A DNA stretch of 41,884 nt from Bdellovibrionaceae bacterium UBA2351 (GCA_002344565.1 DDTZ01000182.1:1-41884), one strand, 5' to 3'; positions 25,051 to 33,668 are shown, counted from the stretch's first letter. Program-made: numbers and translations. Notes: generated by a model from the sequence alone, not told the origin.

Positions 25051-27300
25051 TCAGGTCCTTTCTGCCGATACCTGCATTGATAAAGTCTTAGTCATTCTCT
25101 TTGAATAAAGTAAAGCTGGCAACACAAACATATCACCGCAAAGACCAAGAATGAGAGAAAGCACGAGGATAAGTGCAACTTGTGAAAACATTAAAATGTC
25201 AGTTAGAAAAAATGTGGGCATTGTCAAAGTGAAAATAAAAGTCGTGCTGACTAGGGATACCGATGTTTCTTGCAAGGAATAGGCGATAGCGTCGTTTAGG
25301 TTTCCCGTCTGCCGAAGTTTCTTAAGCAGGTAGTGAATGAAATGGGTGGTATCGTCAACAGCGATACCAAAAATGATAGCCACCAACACGATCAGATTAT
25401 AATCGACAGTCATATTTAATGCCTTCATCAACCCCCCCGTTGCTACTAGGGGTAGAATATTTGGAATCAGCGCTAGCAGCGACCAGCGAAGAGATTTGAA
25501 AAAGAATAGAAAGCAAACGAATATTCCGATGAAATCGAGCAAAAATGATTTTATAAAGCCCGAAAAGATAGAGTTAAAAATATTGCTACGAATTGTCGAA
25601 AATCCTTCTACGGACGATTCAAAACTATTGGCGTACTCGGGTTGACTAAATAGAGTTCTAATTTTTTCCTGTGTATCGACTAGAGTTTGGGAATCTAGTG
25701 TTTTTAGGTATACGGTCATTCGGACTTCGTCGTGGGCCAGTGGGTAGGTTCCATCTAGGACATTGAAATCTTCAAAAAGACTAAAAATATCGTACAAGTC
25801 TTTGTCAGTATCAAATCCTGCCGCAGCTGATTTTGTTGGGTAGGATTGACGAATATACTGCTGAAAATTCGAAAGAGATTTTATATGGGCCACTGACGGA
25901 ATTTTTTGAATTTCCGACTGCAGACGTGCTAGGTTTTTTTCAACATCGATATTTAAAAACTCATTTCTATTTTTTTTAAGTACGACATCAATGGAGCCTG
26001 TAAAGTGAAAATACGTGTCCATGGCGGTGATCGCTTCGCTAAGGGGATGATGAGCTACAAACTTGGTGTACAAATTGTCTCCGGCTTCTAATTTGGAACT
26101 CAGATAGCCGAATCCGACAGTGATAAGTAAAAATATGGCGATGATTGCGCCTCGAAATTTTTTAACCCAATCCATTAAGGGAATTCCTTCAAATTTGATG
26201 AGTGATTCACCAAATTCCAAATCAAGGTCAAATATTTTTACTAACCAGGGTATTAACTTGAATGTTAGCAAAAAGCACAGAGCAACGCCAAACGCGCAGT
26301 AGATACCAAAAAACTTGATGGGGGGAATATCAGACACAACGAGTGATAACAAGCCAACCCAAGTCGTAACAGCGCACATAAAGCAAGGGTCCCAAATATG
26401 GGCGATGGCTTCTTTAAACTTTTGTTCTAGATTTTGTGCTTTAGATTTAGCAACGGCAGAGAATAAATGAACAATGTCGGCCGTAGAGATAATAAAAATA
26501 AACAGTAAAGCGAAACTGGAGAACGGATTAATGCTTCCCTCAAGTGAAATAATTAATCCGACCGTCGCCACATAAGATAAACCCATTACGTATAGAGAGA
26601 GTAAGCATACGCGCCAAGATCGAAATAGAGCAAACAGCAAAGAAATAATGATAATCAAAACAAGAGGTAAAATTTTGACTTGGCTTTTAATGATTTCCTT
26701 AACGAAAAAATCGCGTGCGATCTCGGTGCCGATTAGGTGAGCTTTTAAATCCGGAAAATTTTTGTTTGCGAGTTCTTTTACGTAGTTAAGACTGGTGATA
26801 ACGTGTTTAATTTCCTTAGGAGACAAATCACTTCTAATGTTGATGTAAATTAACGTGGCTTTCTCATCCGGACTTAAATAACTATACTGAAATACCGGAC
26901 TACTTTTTAATAGCTCTCGCCCCTTTTCAGACAATTTTTTTTCTTCGAAAAACGTTTTTAAAAAAAGTTTGTCGCCCACCATCTTTACGTATTCGACTTC
27001 GTTGAGTGACCGAATTGTATTCAGGTTGTCGATGCGTTTGATTCGTTCCGCCGTATCGAAAATAACTTTATGGAAGTCAGCTCGGTCCGGAAATGAGGTC
27101 TTAGATTCTAGCAGTAAATAGACGTCATTTTCGTCATTATATTTTTCAAGGTGTTTTTTATATTTAATCAGCGTCGGATCATTTTCATCTAGTACACTGA
27201 TAATATTGTATGGCTTTATATTTTTAACAACAATAACGCCGGTAAAGGCGACAAGTAAAATACTAAGCGCGATAATGAGTCGTCTGAGGTAGAGTTTCAA
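25051..27300 (-). CDS. RND/MMPL-family exporter
   Basis: A 749-residue transporter with the duplicated RND layout: one helix, a periplasmic loop (about 30-205), five helices, a second loop (about 390-570) and six more helices. Charged residues in the core helices, IISTADIVHLF and FGIAVDDTTHFIHYL, match proton-relay positions of MMPL/HpnN-type exporters, which carry lipids such as hopanoids or mycolates. It is shorter than AcrB-like pumps (about 1000) and has no adaptor gene beside it. The start is a TTG overlapping the UbiA stop (TTGA). It is the likely exporter for whatever the operon makes. Confidence 0.9.
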   Translation of the reverse strand: MKLYLRRLIIALSILLVAFTGVIVVKNIKPYNIISVLDENDPTLIKYKKHLEKYNDENDVYLLLESKTSFPDRADFHKVIFDTAERIKRIDNLNTIRSLNEVEYVKMVGDKLFLKTFFEEKKLSEKGRELLKSSPVFQYSYLSPDEKATLIYINIRSDLSPKEIKHVITSLNYVKELANKNFPDLKAHLIGTEIARDFFVKEIIKSQVKILPLVLIIIISLLFALFRSWRVCLLSLYVMGLSYVATVGLIISLEGSINPFSSFALLFIFIISTADIVHLFSAVAKSKAQNLEQKFKEAIAHIWDPCFMCAVTTWVGLLSLVVSDIPPIKFFGIYCAFGVALCFLLTFKLIPWLVKIFDLDLEFGESLIKFEGIPLMDWVKKFRGAIIAIFLLITVGFGYLSSKLEAGDNLYTKFVAHHPLSEAITAMDTYFHFTGSIDVVLKKNRNEFLNIDVEKNLARLQSEIQKIPSVAHIKSLSNFQQYIRQSYPTKSAAAGFDTDKDLYDIFSLFEDFNVLDGTYPLAHDEVRMTVYLKTLDSQTLVDTQEKIRTLFSQPEYANSFESSVEGFSTIRSNIFNSIFSGFIKSFLLDFIGIFVCFLFFFKSLRWSLLALIPNILPLVATGGLMKALNMTVDYNLIVLVAIIFGIAVDDTTHFIHYLLKKLRQTGNLNDAIAYSLQETSVSLVSTTFIFTLTMPTFFLTDILMFSQVALILVLSLILGLCGDMFVLPALLYSKRMTKTLSMQVSAERT

Positions 27301-28184
27301 TTAATAATCCATTCTGCAGCAATCCAAAGAAGGCGCGCGCCAAGTAGAGTTTTGATAAGTGTGCCATATCGTTTTTTCGTGTTATCAAACGGTGTTTTTG
27401 ACCATTTGATCATCTGACCAACGCCAAGTAAGAAAAACAAATTAAATGCAAAAAATAATAACAGGGGTCCACCGCCTGACGGCTGCGGAAATAGCATAAT
27501 TTGTACAAGATCCGCTATTAAAAGGCCAATCACCAAAAGAGTGGCACCAACTTTCAATGCGCGAGATGGCCCAAGTAGAGTTGTAAAGTTCCTGCCAACC
27601 TCGTACGTATCACTCGCCTTAAGTTGAAAAATTTGAGTGGCCGGATAGGAACCAGCTACAGTAATCGTAAATGAAATAGCCAAGGCTAGGATGGCGGAAT
27701 CGGGGCTGCCATGACCAAATGTAGCCCCCATGACGACACCCACAAATCCACAGCCAAGGGCATTGATAAAGTTATCAACAATCCCTATTTCTTTTCCGCG
27801 CCAACGAATGCCAGGCAGTTTAACGGAATAGAAGATAGATAGAATTACCGAAAAACAAGCCATTAAAAAAGGCCACATACCAAAAAAATAACTTATACCA
27901 CAGCCTAATAGCATAACTACCATTCCAAAATGCCCAAGATATTTTGGTTTGGCTGGTGGATTTTCTAAAAAATTTAGCGGTCCATCATCTTTGTCAAAAT
28001 GTGTGTTTAGCGCGCAGGTTCCACCAAACAACATCACGCTATAGACGATAAATAATCCAAGAAGTTCAATCCCGACAGAACCCGTGCCGCCTTTGTAGGG
28101 ATTGAGCGCATAGCCGGTCAAAGCAAACGTAAAACTTGGAACAAATGATTTAGGCCTAAGGTGTAAAATGTAATTTTTAATCAT
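27297..28184 (-). CDS. UbiA-family membrane prenyltransferase, divergent
   Basis: A 295-residue protein with eight to nine membrane helices. The first Asp-rich site reads NTHFDKDDGPLNF (Asn60, Asp64, Asp66, Asp67) in place of the usual NDxxDxxxD. The second, QLKASDTYEVGRNFTTLLG, keeps the Gly-x-x-x-T-x-x-x-x-G frame but only part of the acidic residues. UbiA enzymes transfer prenyl chains onto aromatic or lipid acceptors through two Mg-bound Asp motifs. Whether this one is active is open. It overlaps the CYTH-like gene (ATGA) and the exporter (TTGA). Confidence 0.82.
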   Translation of the reverse strand: MIKNYILHLRPKSFVPSFTFALTGYALNPYKGGTGSVGIELLGLFIVYSVMLFGGTCALNTHFDKDDGPLNFLENPPAKPKYLGHFGMVVMLLGCGISYFFGMWPFLMACFSVILSIFYSVKLPGIRWRGKEIGIVDNFINALGCGFVGVVMGATFGHGSPDSAILALAISFTITVAGSYPATQIFQLKASDTYEVGRNFTTLLGPSRALKVGATLLVIGLLIADLVQIMLFPQPSGGGPLLLFFAFNLFFLLGVGQMIKWSKTPFDNTKKRYGTLIKTLLGARLLWIAAEWIIN

Positions 28185-29083
28185 TCTTTTTCATCCTTGT
28201 GAAAGTGTGAGGAGGAGCTTAGGTATTTCGAACGCGTGCTTATTTTCGCCTGCCATACCTGCTGCATTTTCTCTTCAAGATCATTTAGAAGTAGCGTCCC
28301 CAGCTTGCGAGGACGATATTTATTTTCGATTTCAAGTTCATGAATAGTCCACTCGTCAGTTTTTCCGGATAGAGCGTCTCGAAATATCGCGCGATCGTAT
28401 GACGCTTCCATCAACCAAATAAGCTGCTTTTGTGTTTTAAAGAAATCGGGAACTAAAAAAACATTTTTTTCGGATTGCTTAATAAAGTAAGTTTTAGCTA
28501 GCGTGCTATTTTTTTCCGTATAAACATGATAGCGTTGCCGAATAGAATGTCCCCATACAGCGGCGCGAAGTTTAGACGCATCGATTTTTAGATCACGCAG
28601 TTTTTGAAATGGAGCCAAACTGGATTCCTTTTTTCGCTCCATCCATTTGGTAAATTTGACCGATATATTTGCACGCGCAGGCTCATCGGCAATAAACTGA
28701 TTAATTAGATCCGTCAGCAATTCGCCGTTTACTTTTTGGTTTCCCAAATCTTTATATTCGAGTTCCATGCGAATTTGACTGGCTTCGGTCATTTCACTTT
28801 TAATTTGTACGGCGTAGTCCCATTTCCCCTTCTTTTTTTCTACGCGGCGGAGTCTGAAGCTGTGCGATGAATTTCGAATATCCCACGCTGGCGTATCGAA
28901 GTAGATGTCATAGGTTATGTATTGTGAATGTGGGTGAAATACGAACGGCTGAATACGATTTAAATTTTCACCGCTCAGCTGAGCGGGGTCGACCAGGTAT
29001 TTACGCTGCTCTTCTACACCGGTGCTAGCCATAGAAAATTGGAAGGTGAAAAGCATTACGAGAAAAAATTTAAATGTTACCAT
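28181..29083 (-). CDS. Secreted CYTH/VTC-like triphosphate-tunnel protein
   Basis: A 300-residue protein with a signal peptide (about 1-20, ending FSMAS). The mature part begins EEQRKYLV, aligning with the EXEXK signature of CYTH enzymes except that the second Glu is Gln26. ITYDIYFDTPAWDIRNSSHSFRLRR, YAVQIKSE, MELEYKDL, and the C-terminal ELEIENKYRPRK are the alternating charged strands of a tunnel fold. CYTH proteins are normally cytoplasmic; export is unusual. It may bind or hydrolyse polyphosphate or a phosphorylated lipid outside the membrane. GAGG precedes the ATG, which overlaps the upstream stop. Confidence 0.72.
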   Translation of the reverse strand: MVTFKFFLVMLFTFQFSMASTGVEEQRKYLVDPAQLSGENLNRIQPFVFHPHSQYITYDIYFDTPAWDIRNSSHSFRLRRVEKKKGKWDYAVQIKSEMTEASQIRMELEYKDLGNQKVNGELLTDLINQFIADEPARANISVKFTKWMERKKESSLAPFQKLRDLKIDASKLRAAVWGHSIRQRYHVYTEKNSTLAKTYFIKQSEKNVFLVPDFFKTQKQLIWLMEASYDRAIFRDALSGKTDEWTIHELEIENKYRPRKLGTLLLNDLEEKMQQVWQAKISTRSKYLSSSSHFHKDEKE

Positions 29084-30642
29084 CCAAAACCTCGGAAGCG
29101 ACCTTTTTCATGTAAAAGGCCGTATGGGTAGGTATCCAAACTAGGCTCTTCAACTAAATAACCATCTTTTACTGGATGGCTGTTACCATCGCGATACGAG
29201 TACATTCTATTGATAACAATCGGGTGGGTATCTTCGACACCAAAAACATTTAAAATTTGCTTTCTACGTTCTGACAATTTGTAAAAATAGAGTTCCTGAA
29301 TAAATAAAGGCCAACCGGAAAAAGAAAGGCAATGGCGCAGAATAGGCTCGTCAATTTGGGCAATTTGGTTAGCCATCCACTGTAAGTCTTCGTAGTTTGC
29401 TGACGTGTAGGTTTTTAAAATGGCATTTACGTGAGTATTAAATTGGACCTTACCTTTTTCAATTGAGACTATATCCCAGGGAAATTCATTTACTAGCCCG
29501 GCTTTAATGTCTCTAGGAAATTTACTCACCTTAATGCCCATACTGATACCGAGATCACTAAATGATCCAGTCAATTTAGTTTCGGATTTCTCATTCATTG
29601 TGATGGAAAGGAGGGTATTGATTTCTTTTATATCCCAAACACCGAGCCAGGCGAGCGCTAGAATCGCTCCCTTAAGTTCTCTACGATTAAAATTTTCCGG
29701 ATGACCCGAAAGCATTCCACCCAAGCGTAGTTCATCTTTCGGTCGCGCATCGATGGCAGCCGATTTAAAAGACACATAGTATTGTCCTCTGTACGGAGTC
29801 AATTCAGGAAACTTGGCAATCGTTGCGCGATCTACGCGTCCTGTGCTTTGAATAAACGGGCTTAGATTTATTTGATAACCATTATAGATAAATTTAACGA
29901 AGTGTGCGACCGAGCGTTTCTTTTTATTTTCCGTTTTTCCCAAAATTAAATTAATTTCGCCAGATTTTGAATTGTATGGATAATCTGTATTGAACCCTAG
30001 CGCTGAAAAAATACGAGATGCCACAATGTCTGTATTTACTTCGTCTCCCCACTTCATAAGCCAACGACTTCCACTGTTGACATCTAATATGTGGGCTTTG
30101 GGCGCGCTACCTTTGACTTCAAGTTCGTCTAAAACGGCCCATTTAAAATTAGGTTTTATTCCTAGCTCGGCGGCCTTGCGATCAAACTCTTTCTCACGTG
30201 GGCCGGCAGGGGCTTTCCAAAAAATAGAAGGCTCGATCTCTGTGACTGATTTTTTATTGTCTGGAATGTCATATCGTAAAAAATACCGACTAAATTGATG
30301 GCTTGCGCCCATCATCATGATGTCAAAAAGACCAAGCCCTTCATCAAATTTAAATTTTTGAATCCAGGAATCACGAATATATTTCAACTCTAAAATCTGA
30401 GCTGTTGATGATGGAGCATCTAACGTACCACTGTCCAAGGCATCTTCTAAACTTTCACAGCTACGACGCACGTGAATCAGTAGTTGATCCTTACGCTTTA
30501 GGACTTTATAGCCGTCAATTTCTTTAGTAGAATCATTAGTCAGTTCATTACAAAGCGATCTGATTTCCGAAATAGAATTAGAACCCGAAAATGCCGGCGG
30601 CGTTGCAAGTAGAGCCAGCCCCAAAGCACATCTGGATACCAT
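29077..30642 (-). CDS. Secreted protein of unknown function, possibly kinase-like
   Basis: A 521-residue protein with signal peptide (MVSRCALGLALLATPPAFSG). I do not recognise a named family. Residues about 180-215, SRWLMKWGDEVNTDIVASR followed by IFSALGF, resemble the Lys strand and helix C of HipA/CotH-like kinase folds, and a similar arrangement occurs in other bacterial secreted proteins that I recall without a name. No clear HRD/DFG motif was found. CotH kinases are known neighbours of VTC and DUF4956 genes, so this could be the equivalent partner. GAGGA lies 6 bases before the ATG, which follows the upstream stop directly. Confidence 0.7.
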   Translation of the reverse strand: MVSRCALGLALLATPPAFSGSNSISEIRSLCNELTNDSTKEIDGYKVLKRKDQLLIHVRRSCESLEDALDSGTLDAPSSTAQILELKYIRDSWIQKFKFDEGLGLFDIMMMGASHQFSRYFLRYDIPDNKKSVTEIEPSIFWKAPAGPREKEFDRKAAELGIKPNFKWAVLDELEVKGSAPKAHILDVNSGSRWLMKWGDEVNTDIVASRIFSALGFNTDYPYNSKSGEINLILGKTENKKKRSVAHFVKFIYNGYQINLSPFIQSTGRVDRATIAKFPELTPYRGQYYVSFKSAAIDARPKDELRLGGMLSGHPENFNRRELKGAILALAWLGVWDIKEINTLLSITMNEKSETKLTGSFSDLGISMGIKVSKFPRDIKAGLVNEFPWDIVSIEKGKVQFNTHVNAILKTYTSANYEDLQWMANQIAQIDEPILRHCLSFSGWPLFIQELYFYKLSERRKQILNVFGVEDTHPIVINRMYSYRDGNSHPVKDGYLVEEPSLDTYPYGLLHEKGRFRGFGW

Positions 30643-31164
30643 CTAGGTCCTCGCTTTATCCTTATAGTCAAAAATTTCATGATGACCAATGTACGAGTAG
30701 CTGAGAAAGACAACGACAAAACACGCATGCAAATACCAAGGAAGGTCGCCGAAGCCTCTGTATTGAAAGAAAAATCCCCAAATAAATGTAATGGCTGTTC
30801 CGGCGTGAATACAAACCCACATTCCCAAATGAATTAATGTTTCAAATTCAGTACAGCGGGGTAAATGCCAGAACATTTCATCCATAGTTTCGTGCAATGT
30901 TCTGGTGACCCAGCAGCCTATGAACAGAGGAAGTGCTAACCAAGGATACCAAGCCATCATCAACAGACTAAACATCAATCCGTAGCTTGCGTACAAAATC
31001 ATACGATGAGTGCGAAGCTCACCATCAGTAATGTCTTTCTTCCAAATTTTTAAATGCGTTTTATGGTCTGTATACCAAAGAAAACCAAACAAGATTCCGA
31101 AAACTATCATACCCAATGCATAGTGGTGAGGCTGAACTTCATTTAACTGATTTAGAATATCCAT
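30643..31164 (-). CDS. Small multi-pass membrane protein
   Basis: A 173-residue protein with about five membrane helices (14-34, 52-72, 74-92, 108-130, 138-158). I prefer the ATG at 31164 (MDILNQLNEV) over 31200, since the latter adds 12 residues inside the upstream gene. His and Asp residues are frequent near the helix ends (HHYALG, YTDHKTH, HETMDEMFWHLP, GHHEIFDYKD), a pattern seen in membrane diiron or metal enzymes, but no defined motif matches. No known family recognised. Overlaps the UbiA gene by 13 bases. Confidence 0.72.
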   Translation of the reverse strand: MDILNQLNEVQPHHYALGMIVFGILFGFLWYTDHKTHLKIWKKDITDGELRTHRMILYASYGLMFSLLMMAWYPWLALPLFIGCWVTRTLHETMDEMFWHLPRCTEFETLIHLGMWVCIHAGTAITFIWGFFFQYRGFGDLPWYLHACFVVVFLSYSYIGHHEIFDYKDKART

Positions 31165-31982
31165 ATATGCGCTACCCTTCCCATAAAAACTAAACCACAC
31201 GCCATGATGTTTGCTTGCTGCAACAAATAAGGCGACATGTTTTTTTGACGAATCACTTCAATTAGCCCAAAACGATAGAAAACAATCGAAATCCACAGGT
31301 ACCAAAGTGATGTAAGCTCAGAGGATAGCATTGTACCCCAAAATAATACAAGCAAACTAAGCGCGTTGATCCCATGAAGAGCAAACATCGTATTCCTAAT
31401 TCCAAGAACGATTGGAAATGTAGGTATTTTATTTTTGCGGTCTTCTTCGATATCATCCATGTCGCGAATAATGCTGCCTATAGTGACTTGCAGAGTAAAG
31501 AAAAGGAAAGTGATAAACACAGACTCTATAGAAAAATGGTTGGAGCCCAGTAAGACTAGCAAACCCCAACCAACACCGATCAAAAAATTTTTTAAAATAA
31601 AAAATGATTTTAAACGAATATTGAAATGATCTCGATCATGTCTGAATGAATACAAAGTGCCGATCACTAGAATTAATAAAGCCGAAATGGCGCTAGTTAT
31701 TCCGAGCGCAATATATGTAGCCGCGATTGAGAAAAGCGTGCTTATTCCCAGCCAGCGCACGGCGGGGTTTTTAAAATAATTAAAGTTAACGTCACTATCC
31801 ATAACGTCGTCAAAACCATATACAAAAAGCACCAGCAAAATGGTGTTGAGCGTGGCGACGAAAAAATTTAGATAGTTGGATTCGGAATTAAATGTAAAGC
31901 CTGTCCAGGTCACACAGAGCGCTGCGAACATCAGATAGCGCATCGATTTGCGTTGCCACGGCCAAACGTTAGGTAAATTCAT
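31152..31982 (-). CDS. UbiA-family prenyltransferase
   Basis: A 276-residue integral membrane protein with the two Asp-rich UbiA motifs: YGFDDVMDSD (Asp58, 59, 62, 64) after the second helix and IIRDMDDIEEDRKNKIPT (Asp174, 176, 177, 181) followed by FPIVLG. These bind the Mg-pyrophosphate of a prenyl donor, so this copy looks catalytically complete. About eight helices. Its start overlaps the flavoenzyme by 14 bases, suggesting both act on the same substrate. Acceptor unknown; heme O, menaquinone, ubiquinone or a lipid ether are family precedents. Confidence 0.87.
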   Translation of the reverse strand: MNLPNVWPWQRKSMRYLMFAALCVTWTGFTFNSESNYLNFFVATLNTILLVLFVYGFDDVMDSDVNFNYFKNPAVRWLGISTLFSIAATYIALGITSAISALLILVIGTLYSFRHDRDHFNIRLKSFFILKNFLIGVGWGLLVLLGSNHFSIESVFITFLFFTLQVTIGSIIRDMDDIEEDRKNKIPTFPIVLGIRNTMFALHGINALSLLVLFWGTMLSSELTSLWYLWISIVFYRFGLIEVIRQKNMSPYLLQQANIMACGLVFMGRVAHIWIF

Positions 31983-33483
31983 TTTTTATCCGTCGTGGAA
32001 AAAAAAAGACAACCGTATGAAAAAAGTACGCTAACTCCATGCGTACGTATCGCGAAAGCCATAGTAGACTTAAAAAATGTGCATAAAAATAAATATAAGG
32101 ACGAGGTGGTACGCGGGCAAAACTAAACGTTTTACGTTTGTAGTTAACTTTCGCAGTAATACCCATTTCTTTCCGCTTCCAGTATAAAATGAGCATTCTA
32201 TTTCTAAACCAATTATAGAACGGACGAATGACGGGATTAAAACGTGCCGGGTATTTTAGTAACTTTGGAAACAAAATGCTCGGATGAATGACAAATGTGT
32301 AGTAACCGGCAAAATCAAGCTGGGTCATTAGGCCATATAACTCTTGATCACCCATCAAAGCATAACGTTTTTCATAGAGTAAAATTCTGTCTTCAAACGC
32401 TTGTGAGAATAATTTTTCATACTTCATCCAAGAGCGTTCGCAATAATGACCGGTGTATAAATGATCTAAAATAAGCGGCGCTAGCCACAAGCTTTGTTGG
32501 CTATTGAATTCCATTCCCGGACTAAAAAGAGGGTCAACAAAAGCAGCGGCGTCACCAATAAGGGCTAAACCCGGCTCGCGATATTTGCGGCTCGTATATG
32601 GCAAATGAGGGTAGTGTTTGAATCCCGTGCCTTTTGCCTCGGCTGTCAGTTCGCCCAGACTTGGGTGATTTTTTACGAACTCAAAAAAGAAATCTTTGGG
32701 ATGTTTCCCGTGAGTTTTTAATATACGTTGATCGTACACGATCCCGATACTGACGGTGTTATCTGAAAGTGGAATAGTCCACACCCAATACCCCTCGCCC
32801 ATAAAATGCGTTGTGGCGTAGTGACGATCTCCGATACACCACTTATCCCAGTGGATTGATTTGTGACCATCAATACTAGATATCTTTTTAACATTTTCAA
32901 AATGGGCCCAAGAGGATGCAGTCATCAGTTGATTTGCGGGCAGTCTCCAATTCCATTTTTTAGCTACGATACCTTGCCGCCCTGAAGAATCAATTAACCA
33001 CGTAGTGCTAAGTGTTTTGATTTCTTCACCCATTTTTACGGTTACTTGGGAGTTAAATGCAGAGTAGTTAAAATCAATCACTTGAGCTGGTCTTAACACC
33101 TCGGCACCAAGTTCCTGAGCGTAGGCTAGAAGATCATTGTCAAATGTGGAACGATTAACCTGAAACCCATTGGCTGGAGACAGAATGGATGGACTTGAGT
33201 AGTCACTTGCGTCCGTTATTCTTTTTGTGGCTTCGTCATGGAAAATAAAGCGCAAGCCTGTTTTTCGCTGTTGGCGTTTCAAGATGTGGTCTATTTTGAA
33301 GCGATTAAAAAATATAGCTGTGACATCGCTGAAACTTTCGCCCACTTTTTTGGGAAATTCAGTCGATTGCTCGATCATGGCCACGCGTGTACCTGGTCGT
33401 TCACGAAGAATGTTGATGACCAAGATGCTAGCGGCCATGCCCGCACCCATAGTTATGATGTCGTATTTTGTAGAATTATCCAT
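31969..33483 (-). CDS. Flavin-dependent halogenase-like oxidoreductase
   Basis: A 504-residue FAD enzyme. The Rossmann motif is GAGMAAS (13-19), a catalytic-type Lys74 follows VGESFSDVT (QQRKTGLRF), the sequence YWVWTIP (Trp233, Trp235, Ile237, Pro238) matches the WxWxIP hallmark of flavin-dependent halogenases, and LALIGDAAAFVDPLFSPGMEF binds the FAD pyrophosphate (Asp311). The last 120 residues form a basic, aromatic-rich tail. It could halogenate a phenolic or carrier-bound substrate, or be a related geranylgeranyl-reductase-type enzyme. The start is fixed by an in-frame TAG two codons upstream; AGGAA is unusually close. First gene of the ten-gene unit. Confidence 0.82.
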   Translation of the reverse strand: MDNSTKYDIITMGAGMAASILVINILRERPGTRVAMIEQSTEFPKKVGESFSDVTAIFFNRFKIDHILKRQQRKTGLRFIFHDEATKRITDASDYSSPSILSPANGFQVNRSTFDNDLLAYAQELGAEVLRPAQVIDFNYSAFNSQVTVKMGEEIKTLSTTWLIDSSGRQGIVAKKWNWRLPANQLMTASSWAHFENVKKISSIDGHKSIHWDKWCIGDRHYATTHFMGEGYWVWTIPLSDNTVSIGIVYDQRILKTHGKHPKDFFFEFVKNHPSLGELTAEAKGTGFKHYPHLPYTSRKYREPGLALIGDAAAFVDPLFSPGMEFNSQQSLWLAPLILDHLYTGHYCERSWMKYEKLFSQAFEDRILLYEKRYALMGDQELYGLMTQLDFAGYYTFVIHPSILFPKLLKYPARFNPVIRPFYNWFRNRMLILYWKRKEMGITAKVNYKRKTFSFARVPPRPYIYFYAHFLSLLWLSRYVRMELAYFFHTVVFFFPRRIKNEFT

Positions 33484-33512
33484 TTCCTATCGAAAATCTT
33501 TGCATAGGCCCA

Positions 33513-33591
33513 TTGGCCAAACAACACAAATTTTAGTAAATACCCAAACTAGTTCTTTTTTGAATGAGATCGTCGGGTGTCATTTGGCCAA
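33513..33591. promoter_or_regulatory. Two TTGGCCAA palindromes upstream of the ten-gene unit
   Basis: TTGGCCAA occurs at 33513-33520 and 33584-33591, 71 bases apart, both in the 185-base gap before the first gene. AACTAG also occurs twice (about 33546 and 33590). Spacing near seven helical turns could suit a looping or cooperative regulator. No reliable -35/-10 pair was found. Confidence 0.4.
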
Positions 33592-33623
33592 CTAGCTTGT
33601 TGCAGAACAGAGCCAAGATTCTT

Positions 33624-33652
33624 TGTTCTTAAGTATATAAAATTTAAGAACA
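33624..33652. repeat. Hairpin between murD and the ten-gene unit
   Basis: TGTTCTTAA (33624-33632) and TTAAGAACA (33644-33652) pair over 9 bp around an 11-base TATATA-bearing loop. It lies just after murD (minus strand), so it may end that transcript. Its core CTTAA-TATATAA-TTTAAG is shared with the subtilase leader hairpin at 1388-1417. Confidence 0.5.
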
Positions 33653-33668
33653 TATTAAATACTAATAC

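Noticed and set aside
33227..33595. Plus-strand frames over the flavoenzyme start
   Set aside because: Shadow frames of the FAD-binding N-terminus; no ribosome site or homology.
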